Source of the DNA: Planctomycetota bacterium
GTDB lineage: Bacteria; Planctomycetota; Planctomycetia; Gemmatales; Gemmataceae
DNA length: 45,703 nucleotides
Direction: 5' to 3'
Assembly: GCA_021413735.1 (NCBI GenBank)
Contig: JAIOPV010000087.1
Location: 1-45,703, forward strand
Under the pieces are notes generated by a model, which worked only from the letters and a program-made list of their open reading frames with translations, was not told where the DNA came from and ran no database searches. Position numbers and translations under genes: made by a program. Each line of letters opens with the position of its first letter. Position 1 is the first letter of the stretch. Below are positions 8,604 through 17,056 of this stretch, piece after piece.

Positions 8604-8718
8604 GTGACGGTTCGCGCCATCGCAAGGTAGAGTCCGTCAGATTACCGTCACCCTGGAAAATTCTTCTCTTGATAGGGCATAAGGTTACGGTTTCGTCACT
8701 CGTCAATTTGTACGTCAC
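8604..8718. promoter_or_regulatory. Cluster of GTGACGG/CCGTCAC motifs before the replication operon
   Basis: GTGACGG at 8604-8610 and its exact inverse CCGTCAC at 8645-8651, then CGTCAC at 8694-8699 and ACGTCAC at 8712-8718. They fill the gap upstream of the four-gene operon starting at 8754, so operator or iteron sites are plausible. Confidence 0.4.
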
Positions 8719-8753
8719 TTCCGCAACGGCATACCCCTCACTCGGAGGATGCC

Positions 8754-8948
8754 GTGACAACAAGTCAGGTCAGCAACAACACCGCGAAAGAATGGCCGGT
8801 CTACTGGTTCGCTCGACTTGAGCGAGCCGTAGCAGAAGGCGACCACGAGGCCGCTGCCGAAGCACAGCGAGAATTGCGCCGGCTTGGTGTGACCGTGAAA
8901 TACGGTCGGCCCGCAGATCGAAAGGCGGTGGCAAATGGTCGCCGCTAA
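8754..8948 (+). CDS. Small hypothetical protein, 64 aa
   Basis: GTG start after CGGAGGATGCC. Opens with polar residues and then EWPVYWFARLERAV, a helical segment with many Ala and Glu (EGDHEAAAEAQREL). I have the impression that similar short proteins occur next to excisionase-like genes on planctomycete elements. Its end overlaps the next gene by 14 bp, so the two are translationally coupled. Function unknown. Confidence 0.65.
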   Translation: MTTSQVSNNTAKEWPVYWFARLERAVAEGDHEAAAEAQRELRRLGVTVKYGRPADRKAVANGRR

Positions 8949-9225
8949 ATCCCAGATCATGTTCACGGTTGAAGATCTTCGTCAGCGTTTCGGAGTGACC
9001 GAAGCGACAATTCTCACTTGGATTCACGCAGGTGAATTGAAGGCCATCAACGTCGGGCGCCATCCCGGACTGAAACGCCCCCGCTGGCGAGTCACGCAAG
9101 CCGCTCTCGACGCCTTCGAGGAGGCACGAACCCCGACCGCTACGCCGATCAAAAGCCGACCCAGGAAGCGAGCGGTTAGCGGCGTGATTGAGTTCTACCC
9201 CGTCGGTGGAAAGGCGGTGCGCTAA
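8935..9225 (+). CDS. Excisionase-like helix-turn-helix protein
   Basis: 96 aa. Residues 10-55 form a winged helix-turn-helix of the MerR/excisionase type (FTVEDLRQRFGVTEATILTW, then GRHPGLKRPRWRV as the wing). The basic tail KSRPRKR could contact DNA. Proteins of this HTH_17-like class act as recombination directionality factors or transcription regulators. Overlaps its neighbours on both sides by 14 bp and 1 bp within the replication operon. Which role it plays cannot be told from sequence. Confidence 0.75.
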   Translation: MVAAKSQIMFTVEDLRQRFGVTEATILTWIHAGELKAINVGRHPGLKRPRWRVTQAALDAFEEARTPTATPIKSRPRKRAVSGVIEFYPVGGKAVR

Positions 9226-9854
9226 TGAACGAGAGTTCTGAAACCGCAACCGCCCGATTGACCTTTGGCAGATTCGCCGGAAAGCCTCTCACCGACGTGC
9301 CCGCCGATTACTTGCTCTGGCTTGCCGACAACGCCGAAAGTGAGACGCTACGAAACCTCGCTCAGCAACAACTCGGACTCGAACCCGCTGACTTGGGGCC
9401 GGACCCAAGCCCCGAAGCGGCAAGTGTGGTTCTACCCGGTGTCATCTTTGAGTGGATCACCACCATGCAGCGGAAGCACGCGGGGCGCCCGCTTGCTCTC
9501 GCTGTGGTACGTGACGGCTCAGAGGTTCTGAAAACCATCTGCACACGGTACACCCGGAAGCAATGGCTCACCGACATCGAGACACGAACAGCGAAGCCCG
9601 CGAGCGACACCACGGCGAAGCCCGCGACACCCACCAGGAGCGAAGACGGGTGCGGCAAGTGTGGCGGCAACGAGCAACGACTCCGGTGGAAAACCATCGC
9701 CGGGGGTAACCGAGTCATCCGCGCCGAGTGCGCGAACTGCAACGCATACATCCGGTTCGCTCGTCAAACTCCGGCCAACGTCGCCGAGGCGGATCGTAAC
9801 CCATCACACGACGAATACCCGGCGCCACCTGCGCTGTTTGGAGGTGGCGCTTGA
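9225..9854 (+). CDS. DUF3820-like plus zinc-ribbon protein
   Basis: 209 aa, start overlapping the previous stop as TAATG. Residues 11-40 (LTFGRFAGKPLTDVPADYLL) match the short domain found at the end of exonuclease-X-like and DUF3820 proteins. A Pro/Thr-rich linker follows, then a C-terminal zinc ribbon with Cys143, Cys146, Cys169 and Cys172. It is translationally coupled to the primase-helicase gene by a 4-bp overlap, so it is probably an accessory DNA-binding factor in replication. That role is inferred from position. Confidence 0.65.
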   Translation: MNESSETATARLTFGRFAGKPLTDVPADYLLWLADNAESETLRNLAQQQLGLEPADLGPDPSPEAASVVLPGVIFEWITTMQRKHAGRPLALAVVRDGSEVLKTICTRYTRKQWLTDIETRTAKPASDTTAKPATPTRSEDGCGKCGGNEQRLRWKTIAGGNRVIRAECANCNAYIRFARQTPANVAEADRNPSHDEYPAPPALFGGGA

Positions 9855-12400
9855 ACACGCCCATTTTCGGCTACGCGATTGAGTACCGAGCCGCCGGCTT
9901 GTCGCCGATCCCCGTGCGGGTTGACGGCAGCAAGGCACCACTGTTGAACGGGTGGCGGGAGTTCGCGACAAGGCAAGCCACGGACGCCGAGTTGCACCAC
10001 TGGTTCAACAATGGCACCGTCGCCGGCATCGGCATCGCGTGCGGCCAAGCGAGTGGGAACCTTGTCGTTCTAGACATCGAATCCGCGGACGCGTGGGAGC
10101 GGTGGCGGAACGCGGTCCCGGTGGACACCGTTGATTTTCTCGAAGACTGCCCAATCGTCCGGACACCGCGAGGCGGTGCACACATCTGGGTTCGACTCCC
10201 GGAGCCGACCCCGGGCACCGTGCTTGCCAGGAAAGCCGACAAGTCGGTGCTGATCGAGGTGCGCGGAGAGGGGCACCAGGTTCTCGCGCCAGGTTGCCCG
10301 GCATCGTGTCACCCCACGGGCCGTCTGTACGAGTTCGCGGAGCGCGGTTGGCTCGACACCAAGAAGTCGGCACCCGTCCCGCTGTCGGTGTGGTTCGAGT
10401 GGCTCGACATCGCCGCTGGCCTGAACGAGTACACAACACCGCCGACCGCCAAGCCCACAAACGAGCCGCGACCGCCACGCGATCCACAGGCAAAAGACCC
10501 CGGAACGGATTTCAACATCCGCGGTAGTTGGGAGGAGGCCGGCTTGTTCGATACCGGCTGGAGTTGGGAACACCGGTTCGACGGGGATCGTGGTTACGTA
10601 CGCCGACCCGGGAAGGACACGGGGACATCCGGCACGATCGGCATGGTAACCAGTCGAACGACCGGCGCGCCGCTGTTCTATCCGTTCACCAGCAACGCAC
10701 ACCCGTTCGAGCAAGAGCACACCTACGACCGGTTCGGGGTGTTCGCCCGATTGAAGCACGCTGGAGATTTCAAGACCGCTGCGAAGGCATTACTTGATCT
10801 CGGTTACGGGGAGCGGACGACCCAATCCACCAAGGGCGCGACGGTGAACCGCGATCTTAAGCGTCAGGTGCCGCCAGTGTCGGAACCTGAACCAACCAAG
10901 GAGCGAAGCGACGAAGCCGCCGCCCCAGTGTCGCCGTTCACCGACACGGATATTGCCAACGGTCGGCGGTTTGTTCTCGACCACGGCGCAAGCGTCCGCT
11001 TCGTTGTGGATTGGAAAAGCTGGATCGTCTTCGACGGTCGCCGCTGGGTTCTCGACCGGTGCGACGTGATGGCCGAGGCGCTCGCCAAAACCACGACGGA
11101 CCGCATGGCATGTGAAGCCGCAAGCCGCATGGCGGATGCTGCGAAAGCGCTCGCCGCGGCCGGATCGGACGAAGCAAAGGAGCGAGCGAATCGTGAGGTG
11201 AAAACTGCGAAGCGCGATCTCGACCACGCGAAGAAGTCACAAGATATGCGGGCCATCCGGCGGATATTGAGCGCCGCACGGAGCGAGGCCGCAGTGAGAG
11301 TGCCGTATGGTCGCGACGTGTTCGACACTCACGCCCATCTGCTGAACTGCATGAACGGAACGGTTGACCTCCGCACGGGCTCGCTTACCCCACATCGCCG
11401 CGAGGATTTCATTACCCGGCTTTGCCCCACGCGGTTCAACCCGACCGCGGAGCGGGCCGGCTACCTTGAGTTTCTCGGGAAGGTTTTCGACGGCAAGCCG
11501 GCGCTCTCCGTCTACGTCCGGCAATTGTCCGGGTACGTCGCGACGGGGGAGACGTGCGACCACTCGTTTCACGTCTTCCACGGTGACGGGTCGAACGGGA
11601 AAAGCGTGTTGCTCACGCTCTGGACAACCGTACTCGGAGAGGGTGAGTACGAGCACACGGCCGCGCCCGAAATGCTCGTCGGTGACGGCAAGGATCGGCA
11701 CCCGACAGAGATGGTAGGACTTCGTGGGGCGCGTCTCGTCGTCTGTTCTGAGAGCAAGGAAGAGGGTCGGCTAGATGAGCCCAAGGTGAAGAAGTTGACC
11801 AGCACGGACATGCTGAGTGCCCGCGGCATGGGTCAAGACTTCTTTCAGTTCAGGCCAACCCACAAGCTCATCCTCGCGACGAACCACAAGCCCCGAATCC
11901 GCGGAACTGACGACGGTATCCGCCGCCGGATGCGGCTGGTTCCTTTCGCCGCGCAGTTCTGGAAAGAAGCCGACCGCCAGTTGCACCCCGAACGAGAGTT
12001 CGACCCCTCGTTCCAGGCCGACCCGAAGCTAGAAGACCGGCTCAAGGACACCGAGGCCGAAGGAATCCTCCGCGACATGGTGGAACACGCCGTTGCGTTC
12101 TACAAGGGCGGGAAAGCATTGACGCCCCCGACCGAGGTGACCGCCGCCACATCGGAGTACATCGAGTCGGAAGACATCATCGGCCAATACTTCAAAGCCC
12201 AAACCAAGGCCGACCCAGACGGCCGTGTGAAGGCCAAGGAGTTCCACGAGCAGTTCAAGAAGTGGGCCGTTAGCGAAGGGCACGACGAATCGCGGTTGCC
12301 CGGCATCAAGAAGTTCGGAGCGGAAGCCGGGAAACGCTTCGCATGCAAACGGCATGCGGGAACGGTTTATCTCGTCCGAGTGTTTGACCTTCAACCATGA
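9851..12400 (+). CDS. Replication protein: prim-pol primase/polymerase plus SF3 helicase (phage P4 type)
   Basis: 849 aa with a TTG start following GGAGGTGGCGC. The N-terminal bifunctional primase-polymerase domain has metal-binding Asp75 and Glu77 (VLDIES) and His111 (GGAHIW). The C-terminal D5-type SF3 helicase has Walker A GDGSNGKS (578-585), Walker B in RLVVCSESKEE, sensor ATNHKP and arginine finger RRRM. A long charged helical linker separates the two halves. Such proteins initiate and unwind at their own origin in satellites such as P4 and in many integrated plasmids. It overlaps the upstream gene by 4 bp. The large inverted repeat just downstream is a candidate origin. Confidence 0.92.
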   Translation: MNTPIFGYAIEYRAAGLSPIPVRVDGSKAPLLNGWREFATRQATDAELHHWFNNGTVAGIGIACGQASGNLVVLDIESADAWERWRNAVPVDTVDFLEDCPIVRTPRGGAHIWVRLPEPTPGTVLARKADKSVLIEVRGEGHQVLAPGCPASCHPTGRLYEFAERGWLDTKKSAPVPLSVWFEWLDIAAGLNEYTTPPTAKPTNEPRPPRDPQAKDPGTDFNIRGSWEEAGLFDTGWSWEHRFDGDRGYVRRPGKDTGTSGTIGMVTSRTTGAPLFYPFTSNAHPFEQEHTYDRFGVFARLKHAGDFKTAAKALLDLGYGERTTQSTKGATVNRDLKRQVPPVSEPEPTKERSDEAAAPVSPFTDTDIANGRRFVLDHGASVRFVVDWKSWIVFDGRRWVLDRCDVMAEALAKTTTDRMACEAASRMADAAKALAAAGSDEAKERANREVKTAKRDLDHAKKSQDMRAIRRILSAARSEAAVRVPYGRDVFDTHAHLLNCMNGTVDLRTGSLTPHRREDFITRLCPTRFNPTAERAGYLEFLGKVFDGKPALSVYVRQLSGYVATGETCDHSFHVFHGDGSNGKSVLLTLWTTVLGEGEYEHTAAPEMLVGDGKDRHPTEMVGLRGARLVVCSESKEEGRLDEPKVKKLTSTDMLSARGMGQDFFQFRPTHKLILATNHKPRIRGTDDGIRRRMRLVPFAAQFWKEADRQLHPEREFDPSFQADPKLEDRLKDTEAEGILRDMVEHAVAFYKGGKALTPPTEVTAATSEYIESEDIIGQYFKAQTKADPDGRVKAKEFHEQFKKWAVSEGHDESRLPGIKKFGAEAGKRFACKRHAGTVYLVRVFDLQP

Positions 12401-12404
12401 CAGC

Positions 12405-12504
12405 AGCAGATCAGCAGATCGGCATCATTTTCCGGGTAGTTGCTGGATTGGAAATTTCCCCACGAAGGACGACCCGGAAAACAGCTCCGATCTGCTGATC
12501 TGCT
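12405..12504. repeat. Nested inverted repeat after the replication gene (candidate origin or structured RNA)
   Basis: Outer arms 12405-12422 and 12487-12504 are perfect 18-bp complements built from repeated AGCAGATC. After symmetrical 5-nt internal loops, inner arms TTTTCCGGGT (12428-12437) and ACCCGGAAAA (12472-12481) pair over 10 bp around a 34-nt loop. It begins 4 bp after the replication-protein stop. Options are a replication origin, a strong transcript terminator or a small RNA. Confidence 0.7.
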
Positions 12505-12521
12505 GATCGAGGACAGACGAC

Positions 12522-12731
12522 ATGCTTGGCCAACTGACCGACGCGGCAACAGACGCATTACTCGAAACCAAACCAGCAACCGTGTTCATCGTGTGGCATC
12601 GTGAGAAGGGAACGAGATGGGTTGAGCTAGGGCGCGCGGCAACATGTCAAGGATCGCTGGCATTCGTGACGGGTAAGGGAAAGTTCTGGATCGAGGAACG
12701 ACGGGCGGAAGGGGCCAAGGATCACGAATAA
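12522..12731 (+). CDS. Small hypothetical protein, 69 aa
   Basis: ATG preceded by GAGGACAGACGAC, directly after the nested inverted repeat. The predicted fold is beta-rich (TVFIVWHREKGTRWVELG, then FWIEERRAEG) with no known motif. Co-directional with the replication operon and probably its last gene. Function unknown. Confidence 0.6.
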   Translation: MLGQLTDAATDALLETKPATVFIVWHREKGTRWVELGRAATCQGSLAFVTGKGKFWIEERRAEGAKDHE

Positions 12732-13187
12732 AGCCCGGTCGGGATTGTGACGATTGAGCCGACGACGACAGTGCGACGTTATGCCATCGGCTTGAGCGCC
12801 AGGTTTAGGCCGCGCCAAAAACTCGAGTTTACTCAAACGTTCTGAAAATCTAGGGTCCTTCCGGCGTGAAAAGTCGCATGGCATACCACGCGGAACAGTC
12901 GGGCATTCCACTAGTGTTTCTTTCTTGCACCGAGTTCGACAAAGTTATAACGCAACTTCTTTCGCCGTCGCGCGCTCCGTCAATCGCTCATCTCCATTAC
13001 GCCCGCGTTCGCTCACTTGCTTCCGTGCGCAGGAATTGTGCGCGGCGTTCCTCGCGCATGACCTGTAGCGCCACCAGATGACCTACGCCCCGAATTCGTC
13101 GCCCGTGTCCGTTGCGCTCGCGAACTGCCGGGTGCATTGTTCAGCCGGCGGTACTTGTGCTGCCAGTTGCATCCACGAGGGCGGCGC
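12732..13187. other. 456-bp stretch without a convincing gene
   Basis: No open frame here has both a ribosome site and normal composition. It contains a small palindromic stretch around GAGTTTACTCAAAC and a possible promoter at 12925-12951. It separates the replication block from the virion-like block. Confidence 0.5.
12925..12951 (+). promoter_or_regulatory. Possible promoter for the virion-like block
   Basis: TTGCAC (12925-12930), a short 15-bp spacer and TATAAC (12946-12951). It is the only promoter-like pair in the gap before the operon starting at 13188. Weak because of the spacer. Confidence 0.3.
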
Positions 13188-13388
13188 ATGAGATGCCCGA
13201 AGTGCAGAACCGAGACGGGTGAATTCGTTCGCCTCGAAGTCGTCGGCGTTCGCCATCCGGAACCGGGTTCCGTGAAGCGTTACCGGCGCTGCCCCTCGTG
13301 TGGCGGTCGCGTCACGACCATGGAAACGCCGTTGGTCAACGCTGCGCCCCTTACCTTCGCGGCAGCATCGACCACGATTCGAACGTAA
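13188..13388 (+). CDS. Small NrdR/Ogr-like zinc-ribbon protein
   Basis: 66 aa from the ATG at 13188 after GAGGGCGGCGC. Cys3 and Cys6 (CPKC) and Cys35 and Cys38 (CPSC) form one zinc ribbon, and the end RRCPSCGGRVTTMET resembles the zinc finger of NrdR repressors and phage Ogr/Delta activators. With no ATP-cone domain it is not NrdR itself. A transcription regulator of the downstream virion-like genes is a reasonable guess, since Ogr-type activators switch on late genes in phage P2 and satellite P4. Confidence 0.6.
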   Translation: MRCPKCRTETGEFVRLEVVGVRHPEPGSVKRYRRCPSCGGRVTTMETPLVNAAPLTFAAASTTIRT

Positions 13389-13403
13389 CCACGAGGCCAC
13401 ACC

Positions 13404-13616
13404 GTGCGCCCTCAACGAGCCATTCCCGAACCGCTGGCCGCGTTCCTTTCCGCTGCCGAGCAAGGCACCGTCGAGGCACCCACGCCGATGCACACGCCGA
13501 GAAAGCGAAAGCGGCGCGATATCGAGCAGTTGGCCGAAGCGGTTCGCGCCGACGAGCGCCAGGCCGCAGCATGGCGCAATTACGGACTTCGACCGGACGA
13601 CATCGTCTTGCTTTGA
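13404..13616 (+). CDS. Small basic hypothetical protein, 70 aa
   Basis: GTG start 15 bp after the zinc-ribbon gene with GAGG upstream. Basic centre TPRKRKRRDIEQLAEAVR and a short C-terminal helix ending DDIVLL. No recognised family. Spacing suggests the same operon. Confidence 0.5.
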   Translation: MRPQRAIPEPLAAFLSAAEQGTVEAPTPMHTPRKRKRRDIEQLAEAVRADERQAAAWRNYGLRPDDIVLL

Positions 13617-13689
13617 ACCACTGAACCCGACCGGCATACCCGCGCCCCGGTCGACCTCACGAAGCGGGTGGATCACGCAGAGGCAAATC

Positions 13690-14475
13690 ATGACGGCAGT
13701 TGAGCAGATGTTGAGCCAAGCGAAGGCCGCGAACGTCGCGCGGCAAGAAGGGTACAAGGCACGGTACGCCGACATCGTTCGCGCGACCGCGACGGGGAAA
13801 GAGATCGACCCGGAAAGCACCGTCGAGTTCTTGTCCGCGGCCGGCATCGAGTTCGAGCAGTATCAGAGCGACGTTGAGAAACTCACGACGCGGTTGGCAC
13901 TGGCAGCGAAGCATGCGGAGCTTTCCCGGCATCAACGCGAACTCGAAGAAGCGCAGACGGCCGCGGTCGCCCTGGACAACGCATTCACTGCGGCCGTCGA
14001 GAAGTTGCGCGCCGAAACGCTCGACAAGATCGCACCGCTACGCCGGACGATCACGGTCGCGTCGAAGGCAGTTGAAGAAGCCCAGGCCGCGGGCGCGAAG
14101 GTTTACGAGACGGCGCCGCAAGAACTTCGCGAGCGGTCGAAGGATTGCACCCGTCGCCTTGGGACTGCTCGCCAACAGTTGGCACAGGCCCAGGCCGACC
14201 TCGCCGAGTTCCCAAAATTGGTGGCCAAAGCCAAAGCCCTCGTTGCGAAGAGAGAAGGCAATCCGCCTGTCACAACGTTTGTGATCGATTACAAGGACGA
14301 GCAGTACCTTCGTGGCGTTGAGATGTGGAAGAAAGACGTGCAGCAGGCAAAGGACCAAATTCCGGGTGAGGCGATGCTGACAAGCATCAACAAGCGAATC
14401 GCCGATGCCGCGGCCTCGGTCGCGGAACTGGAACGCGAAAGCGCTGATCTCGAACGGCAGTTCATGATCGTGTGA
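13690..14475 (+). CDS. Coiled-coil protein, 261 aa
   Basis: Start at 13690 is supported by GCAGAGGCAAATC; the frame is open further upstream but overlaps the previous gene. Nearly all helical: long Ala/Glu/Lys-rich heptads between residues 45 and 185 (HAELSRHQRELEEAQ and so on), a short beta-like insert TTFVIDYKDEQ, then another helix. In a virion-like block such proteins can be scaffolds or minor structural proteins, but nothing here proves that. Confidence 0.6.
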   Translation: MTAVEQMLSQAKAANVARQEGYKARYADIVRATATGKEIDPESTVEFLSAAGIEFEQYQSDVEKLTTRLALAAKHAELSRHQRELEEAQTAAVALDNAFTAAVEKLRAETLDKIAPLRRTITVASKAVEEAQAAGAKVYETAPQELRERSKDCTRRLGTARQQLAQAQADLAEFPKLVAKAKALVAKREGNPPVTTFVIDYKDEQYLRGVEMWKKDVQQAKDQIPGEAMLTSINKRIADAAASVAELERESADLERQFMIV

Positions 14476-14542
14476 CCAACAGCCGAACCAGCCTCCGGAG
14501 ATGATCCGGAGGTTACTTCCCCCTCCACCATCACGGCCGCAC

Positions 14543-14908
14543 ATGGAACCCGCTGACAGCACTCCGACGACGCCCACGCCGCGCACCCCGGCTGAGCTTG
14601 CGGCACTCGCTGCTCAACTCGACAACCGGCGCGAGGCGTTGGCAAAGAATCGGAGAGACCTCGAAGACGCGGAGACCCGGAAACAGGCCGCGATTCTCGA
14701 AGCGAACCGAGAGTACAGCGCCGCCGTGACACTCGCCTACTCCGACTTCGCCACGACCGCCGACCCGCTGAATTCAGCCGAGCCAGAACTCTCCGCGGCC
14801 GTCAGCGAATCGGAAGGAGCGGCGACCGAGTTGGAGAAGCGAAAGGCGCGCGTCGCTGAGTTGATCGAGCAGTTGAACGCCGCAGAGTCCGTGTTGCCGA
14901 AGGCGTGA
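14543..14908 (+). CDS. Coiled-coil hypothetical protein, 121 aa
   Basis: Start uncertain: ATG 14501 would add a proline-rich leader typical of non-coding GC-rich DNA, so I prefer ATG 14543. The product opens with Thr/Pro repeats (TPTTPTPRTPAEL) and then two helical hairpins rich in Glu and Arg. Similar in character to the preceding coiled-coil gene, and possibly a partner. No known family. Confidence 0.5.
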   Translation: MEPADSTPTTPTPRTPAELAALAAQLDNRREALAKNRRDLEDAETRKQAAILEANREYSAAVTLAYSDFATTADPLNSAEPELSAAVSESEGAATELEKRKARVAELIEQLNAAESVLPKA

Positions 14909-14937
14909 GCCTACACCCGCCGACCCGAGGTGACCGC

Positions 14938-15600
14938 ATGTACCCGTACCGAGATCCGCCCGAAGTCATTGCGGCACGCTTGGCCGAGGAGCAAGCCGCC
15001 GAGCGAGCGGCGAAGGCGTTGCTACCGCCGACTCGTCAAGATCGCGTCAATCAACTTCGGGCCGAACGTCTTCGGGATCCTTTCCCCGATCTGTTCGCCA
15101 CGTCGAGGCACGACCTGGTTGCATCAATTCCCATCTTTAACAACCTCTCTGTTCCCAAGATTCTGCCTTCCGGACTCGGCGATGACCTGGGGTTCTACTC
15201 GGCAAAGATTCTCATTCGTCCGGGAGCGTTCGACACGCATCTAGCGTTCCTCGAAAGCACCCGATACGTCCGGCTGTTATTGGACCATGACGACAAAGTG
15301 GAACTCGCAAACACGCTCGACGGCTCATTAGTTGTGTGGGCTGACGACACACACATCGCCGCATATGTCCGAGGCACGACGAAGCGCGGGGCAGAAGCAA
15401 TCCGATTGATTCGCGAGAAACCTCACCACAGGGAACTTTCGGCCGGGTGGACCGGCGTTGGTCGCTCGCTGCGACGGCATGACCCCATTCGCGCCGGCAA
15501 CAAGAACGACAGCATCGTTGAGTACAAGCGGGCGCGCCTGAACGAGATCAGCCTTGTTCGCTCCGGAGCCTTTTCCGGTTCAAAGGTCGAGTTCATCTAA
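14938..15600 (+). CDS. Prohead-protease-like protein, copy A
   Basis: 220 aa from the ATG at 14938 (CCGAGGTGACCGC upstream). Resembles HK97-type prohead maturation proteases (peptidase family S78/U35). His117 in LLLDHDD fits the catalytic His, Ser168 in RELSAGW fits the serine of the LSxG motif, and the domain ends with EISLVRSGAF as in that family. The first 70 residues are a charged helical extension. Family members cleave the scaffold and capsid protein during head assembly. No major capsid gene is recognisable nearby, which makes the substrate unclear. A paralog follows at once. Confidence 0.6.
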   Translation: MYPYRDPPEVIAARLAEEQAAERAAKALLPPTRQDRVNQLRAERLRDPFPDLFATSRHDLVASIPIFNNLSVPKILPSGLGDDLGFYSAKILIRPGAFDTHLAFLESTRYVRLLLDHDDKVELANTLDGSLVVWADDTHIAAYVRGTTKRGAEAIRLIREKPHHRELSAGWTGVGRSLRRHDPIRAGNKNDSIVEYKRARLNEISLVRSGAFSGSKVEFI

Positions 15601-15615
15601 TCACCGAGTTGAACC

Positions 15616-16254
15616 ATGTGGCCCTCGCCGACATCAACCGCGTTCTGCTGGTCGCCTTCACTGGTCGCGCACGCTTCAACACGGGTACGCGAACCGGTAC
15701 CGCCGCGATCTGAGCGGAAAGCGACGCCGCAACTCACCGCGGCAAAGCGCCGGCAAGTTGTCTCGGAAACTCACGAGGACATGAGCGGCGTAGCGTTGTG
15801 GTTCGACTCGATCAGCGTCGTAAAAGCGCTTCCCGCCGGACTAGCAAAACTAGCCGGGTTCGATTCCGCCCAAGTCGTGTACCAACCCGATTCGCTCGAT
15901 CGTTCGCTATCACGGATACGATCCGGTTCGGCCTGGGTCAGATTCCAGTTCGAACACAACGACGATCTGAAAACATGCTCGACGCTCACCAATTCGTTGA
16001 AGGTTTTCGCCGACCGAAAAGCCCTTTACTTCCATGTGACGGGAAGCACTCGCGACGGCAGGAACAGCGTGAAGTGGGCGCGCATCTTCAAGGATTGTCG
16101 CGAGGTAAGCGCGGCCACTCACATTCACAAGTTTGCCGCTGTCCCCGCAGCCGAGGGCGAGCCTAACACGATCGTTGTGAGTGAGGCCGAGTTGTTCGAG
16201 ATCAGTCTCGTTGCTCTCGGGGCTTTTCCCCGCACTTGTTTCGAGTTCCTGTAA
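15616..16254 (+). CDS. Prohead-protease-like protein, copy B (paralog)
   Basis: 212 aa. Aligns with copy A along the whole domain: FEHNDD with His114 replaces LDHDD, REVSAAT with Ser165 replaces RELSAGW, and EISLVALGAF matches EISLVRSGAF. The His-to-Ser distance is 51 residues in both copies. The Gly after the Ser motif is lost (SAA in place of SAG), so activity may be reduced. Start is uncertain: the first 55 residues look poorly conserved, and Met at 15781 is an alternative. It starts 15 bp after copy A, suggesting a tandem duplication. Confidence 0.5.
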   Translation: MWPSPTSTAFCWSPSLVAHASTRVREPVPPRSERKATPQLTAAKRRQVVSETHEDMSGVALWFDSISVVKALPAGLAKLAGFDSAQVVYQPDSLDRSLSRIRSGSAWVRFQFEHNDDLKTCSTLTNSLKVFADRKALYFHVTGSTRDGRNSVKWARIFKDCREVSAATHIHKFAAVPAAEGEPNTIVVSEAELFEISLVALGAFPRTCFEFL

Positions 16255-16272
16255 CCCTTTCGAGGTTTAGCC

Positions 16273-17001
16273 ATGATCCGCAAAGTGAACATGAACGACC
16301 TTGCGTTAATCGAGTTGAGCAACACCGGCAGCACAGATGCGCCGGGTGAAGTGCTGGCGCAACTTGAACGCGCCGGCTACCTGACACTTCGAGGCGGCGC
16401 GAAGCTGACGGCATCGGGCCGAACCCGAGCGAAAGCGCTGACACCGATCGCAGGGAATTTGCGTGCAATGGGCGCGAGAGCGAACGCCGGCAGGTGCGCT
16501 CACAACCGCCGGAGGCACGTCACGCCGGTGACCGGTGGCGACCCGAACGCCACGCAGTTCGATCAGTGGCACACGCTTTCCCGGACCCTGAACACGAGGC
16601 CGATCATGTACGGCGGCGCGATCACGAATCCAGAATTTACGACCACGCCCACACCCGCACCCACTGCGACCACGTCGCCGCAAATCGGATTCGCGGCCGG
16701 CGGGCGCTGGTTCCCCCTCGCGATCACGCCAGCCCGGATCGAGGCCGGACGCATTGGCGGTATCGACCTCGCCCGCCCGCAGACCATATTCAACGGGTCC
16801 GGGCCCAAGCGTCTCATGTTGGCGGTTCAAGCTGTATACCTCGCCGCCGGTGGCCAGGACGACGAGGAAGGCGTAGCAGTCGCAGGCACGCGAGTAAGCC
16901 CCGAGCAGTTTGGCCGCATGATGGCTGACCCGAAAACCTTCGAGGCAGCGGGCCGCGCCTTGATCCTTGCCGCGATCGAGTACGCCAAGCAGCGAGCGTA
17001 A
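16273..17001 (+). CDS. Hypothetical protein, 242 aa, possible N-terminal winged helix
   Basis: Residues 20-55 (LAQLERAGYLTLRGGAKLTA and on) look like a winged-helix end with its beta wing. A basic stretch follows (ANAGRCAHNRRRH), then a Thr/Pro-rich linker (TTTPTPAPTATT) and an alpha-rich C-terminus rich in Ala (EAAGRALILAAIEYAKQRA). It lies between the protease pair and the tape-measure-like gene, so a structural role is also possible. Not recognised. Confidence 0.5.
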   Translation: MIRKVNMNDLALIELSNTGSTDAPGEVLAQLERAGYLTLRGGAKLTASGRTRAKALTPIAGNLRAMGARANAGRCAHNRRRHVTPVTGGDPNATQFDQWHTLSRTLNTRPIMYGGAITNPEFTTTPTPAPTATTSPQIGFAAGGRWFPLAITPARIEAGRIGGIDLARPQTIFNGSGPKRLMLAVQAVYLAAGGQDDEEGVAVAGTRVSPEQFGRMMADPKTFEAAGRALILAAIEYAKQRA

Positions 17002-17056
17002 ACACTTCACCCGCGGCGCGACCCGCGACCGCATCACAGCACAGGAGAGTTGAGAC

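Noticed and set aside
12866-13081. 71-codon open frame in the non-coding gap
   Set aside because: GTG start without ribosome site, and the second half is Arg/Ser-rich shadow-like sequence. The first 30 residues look better, so a decayed gene cannot be fully excluded.
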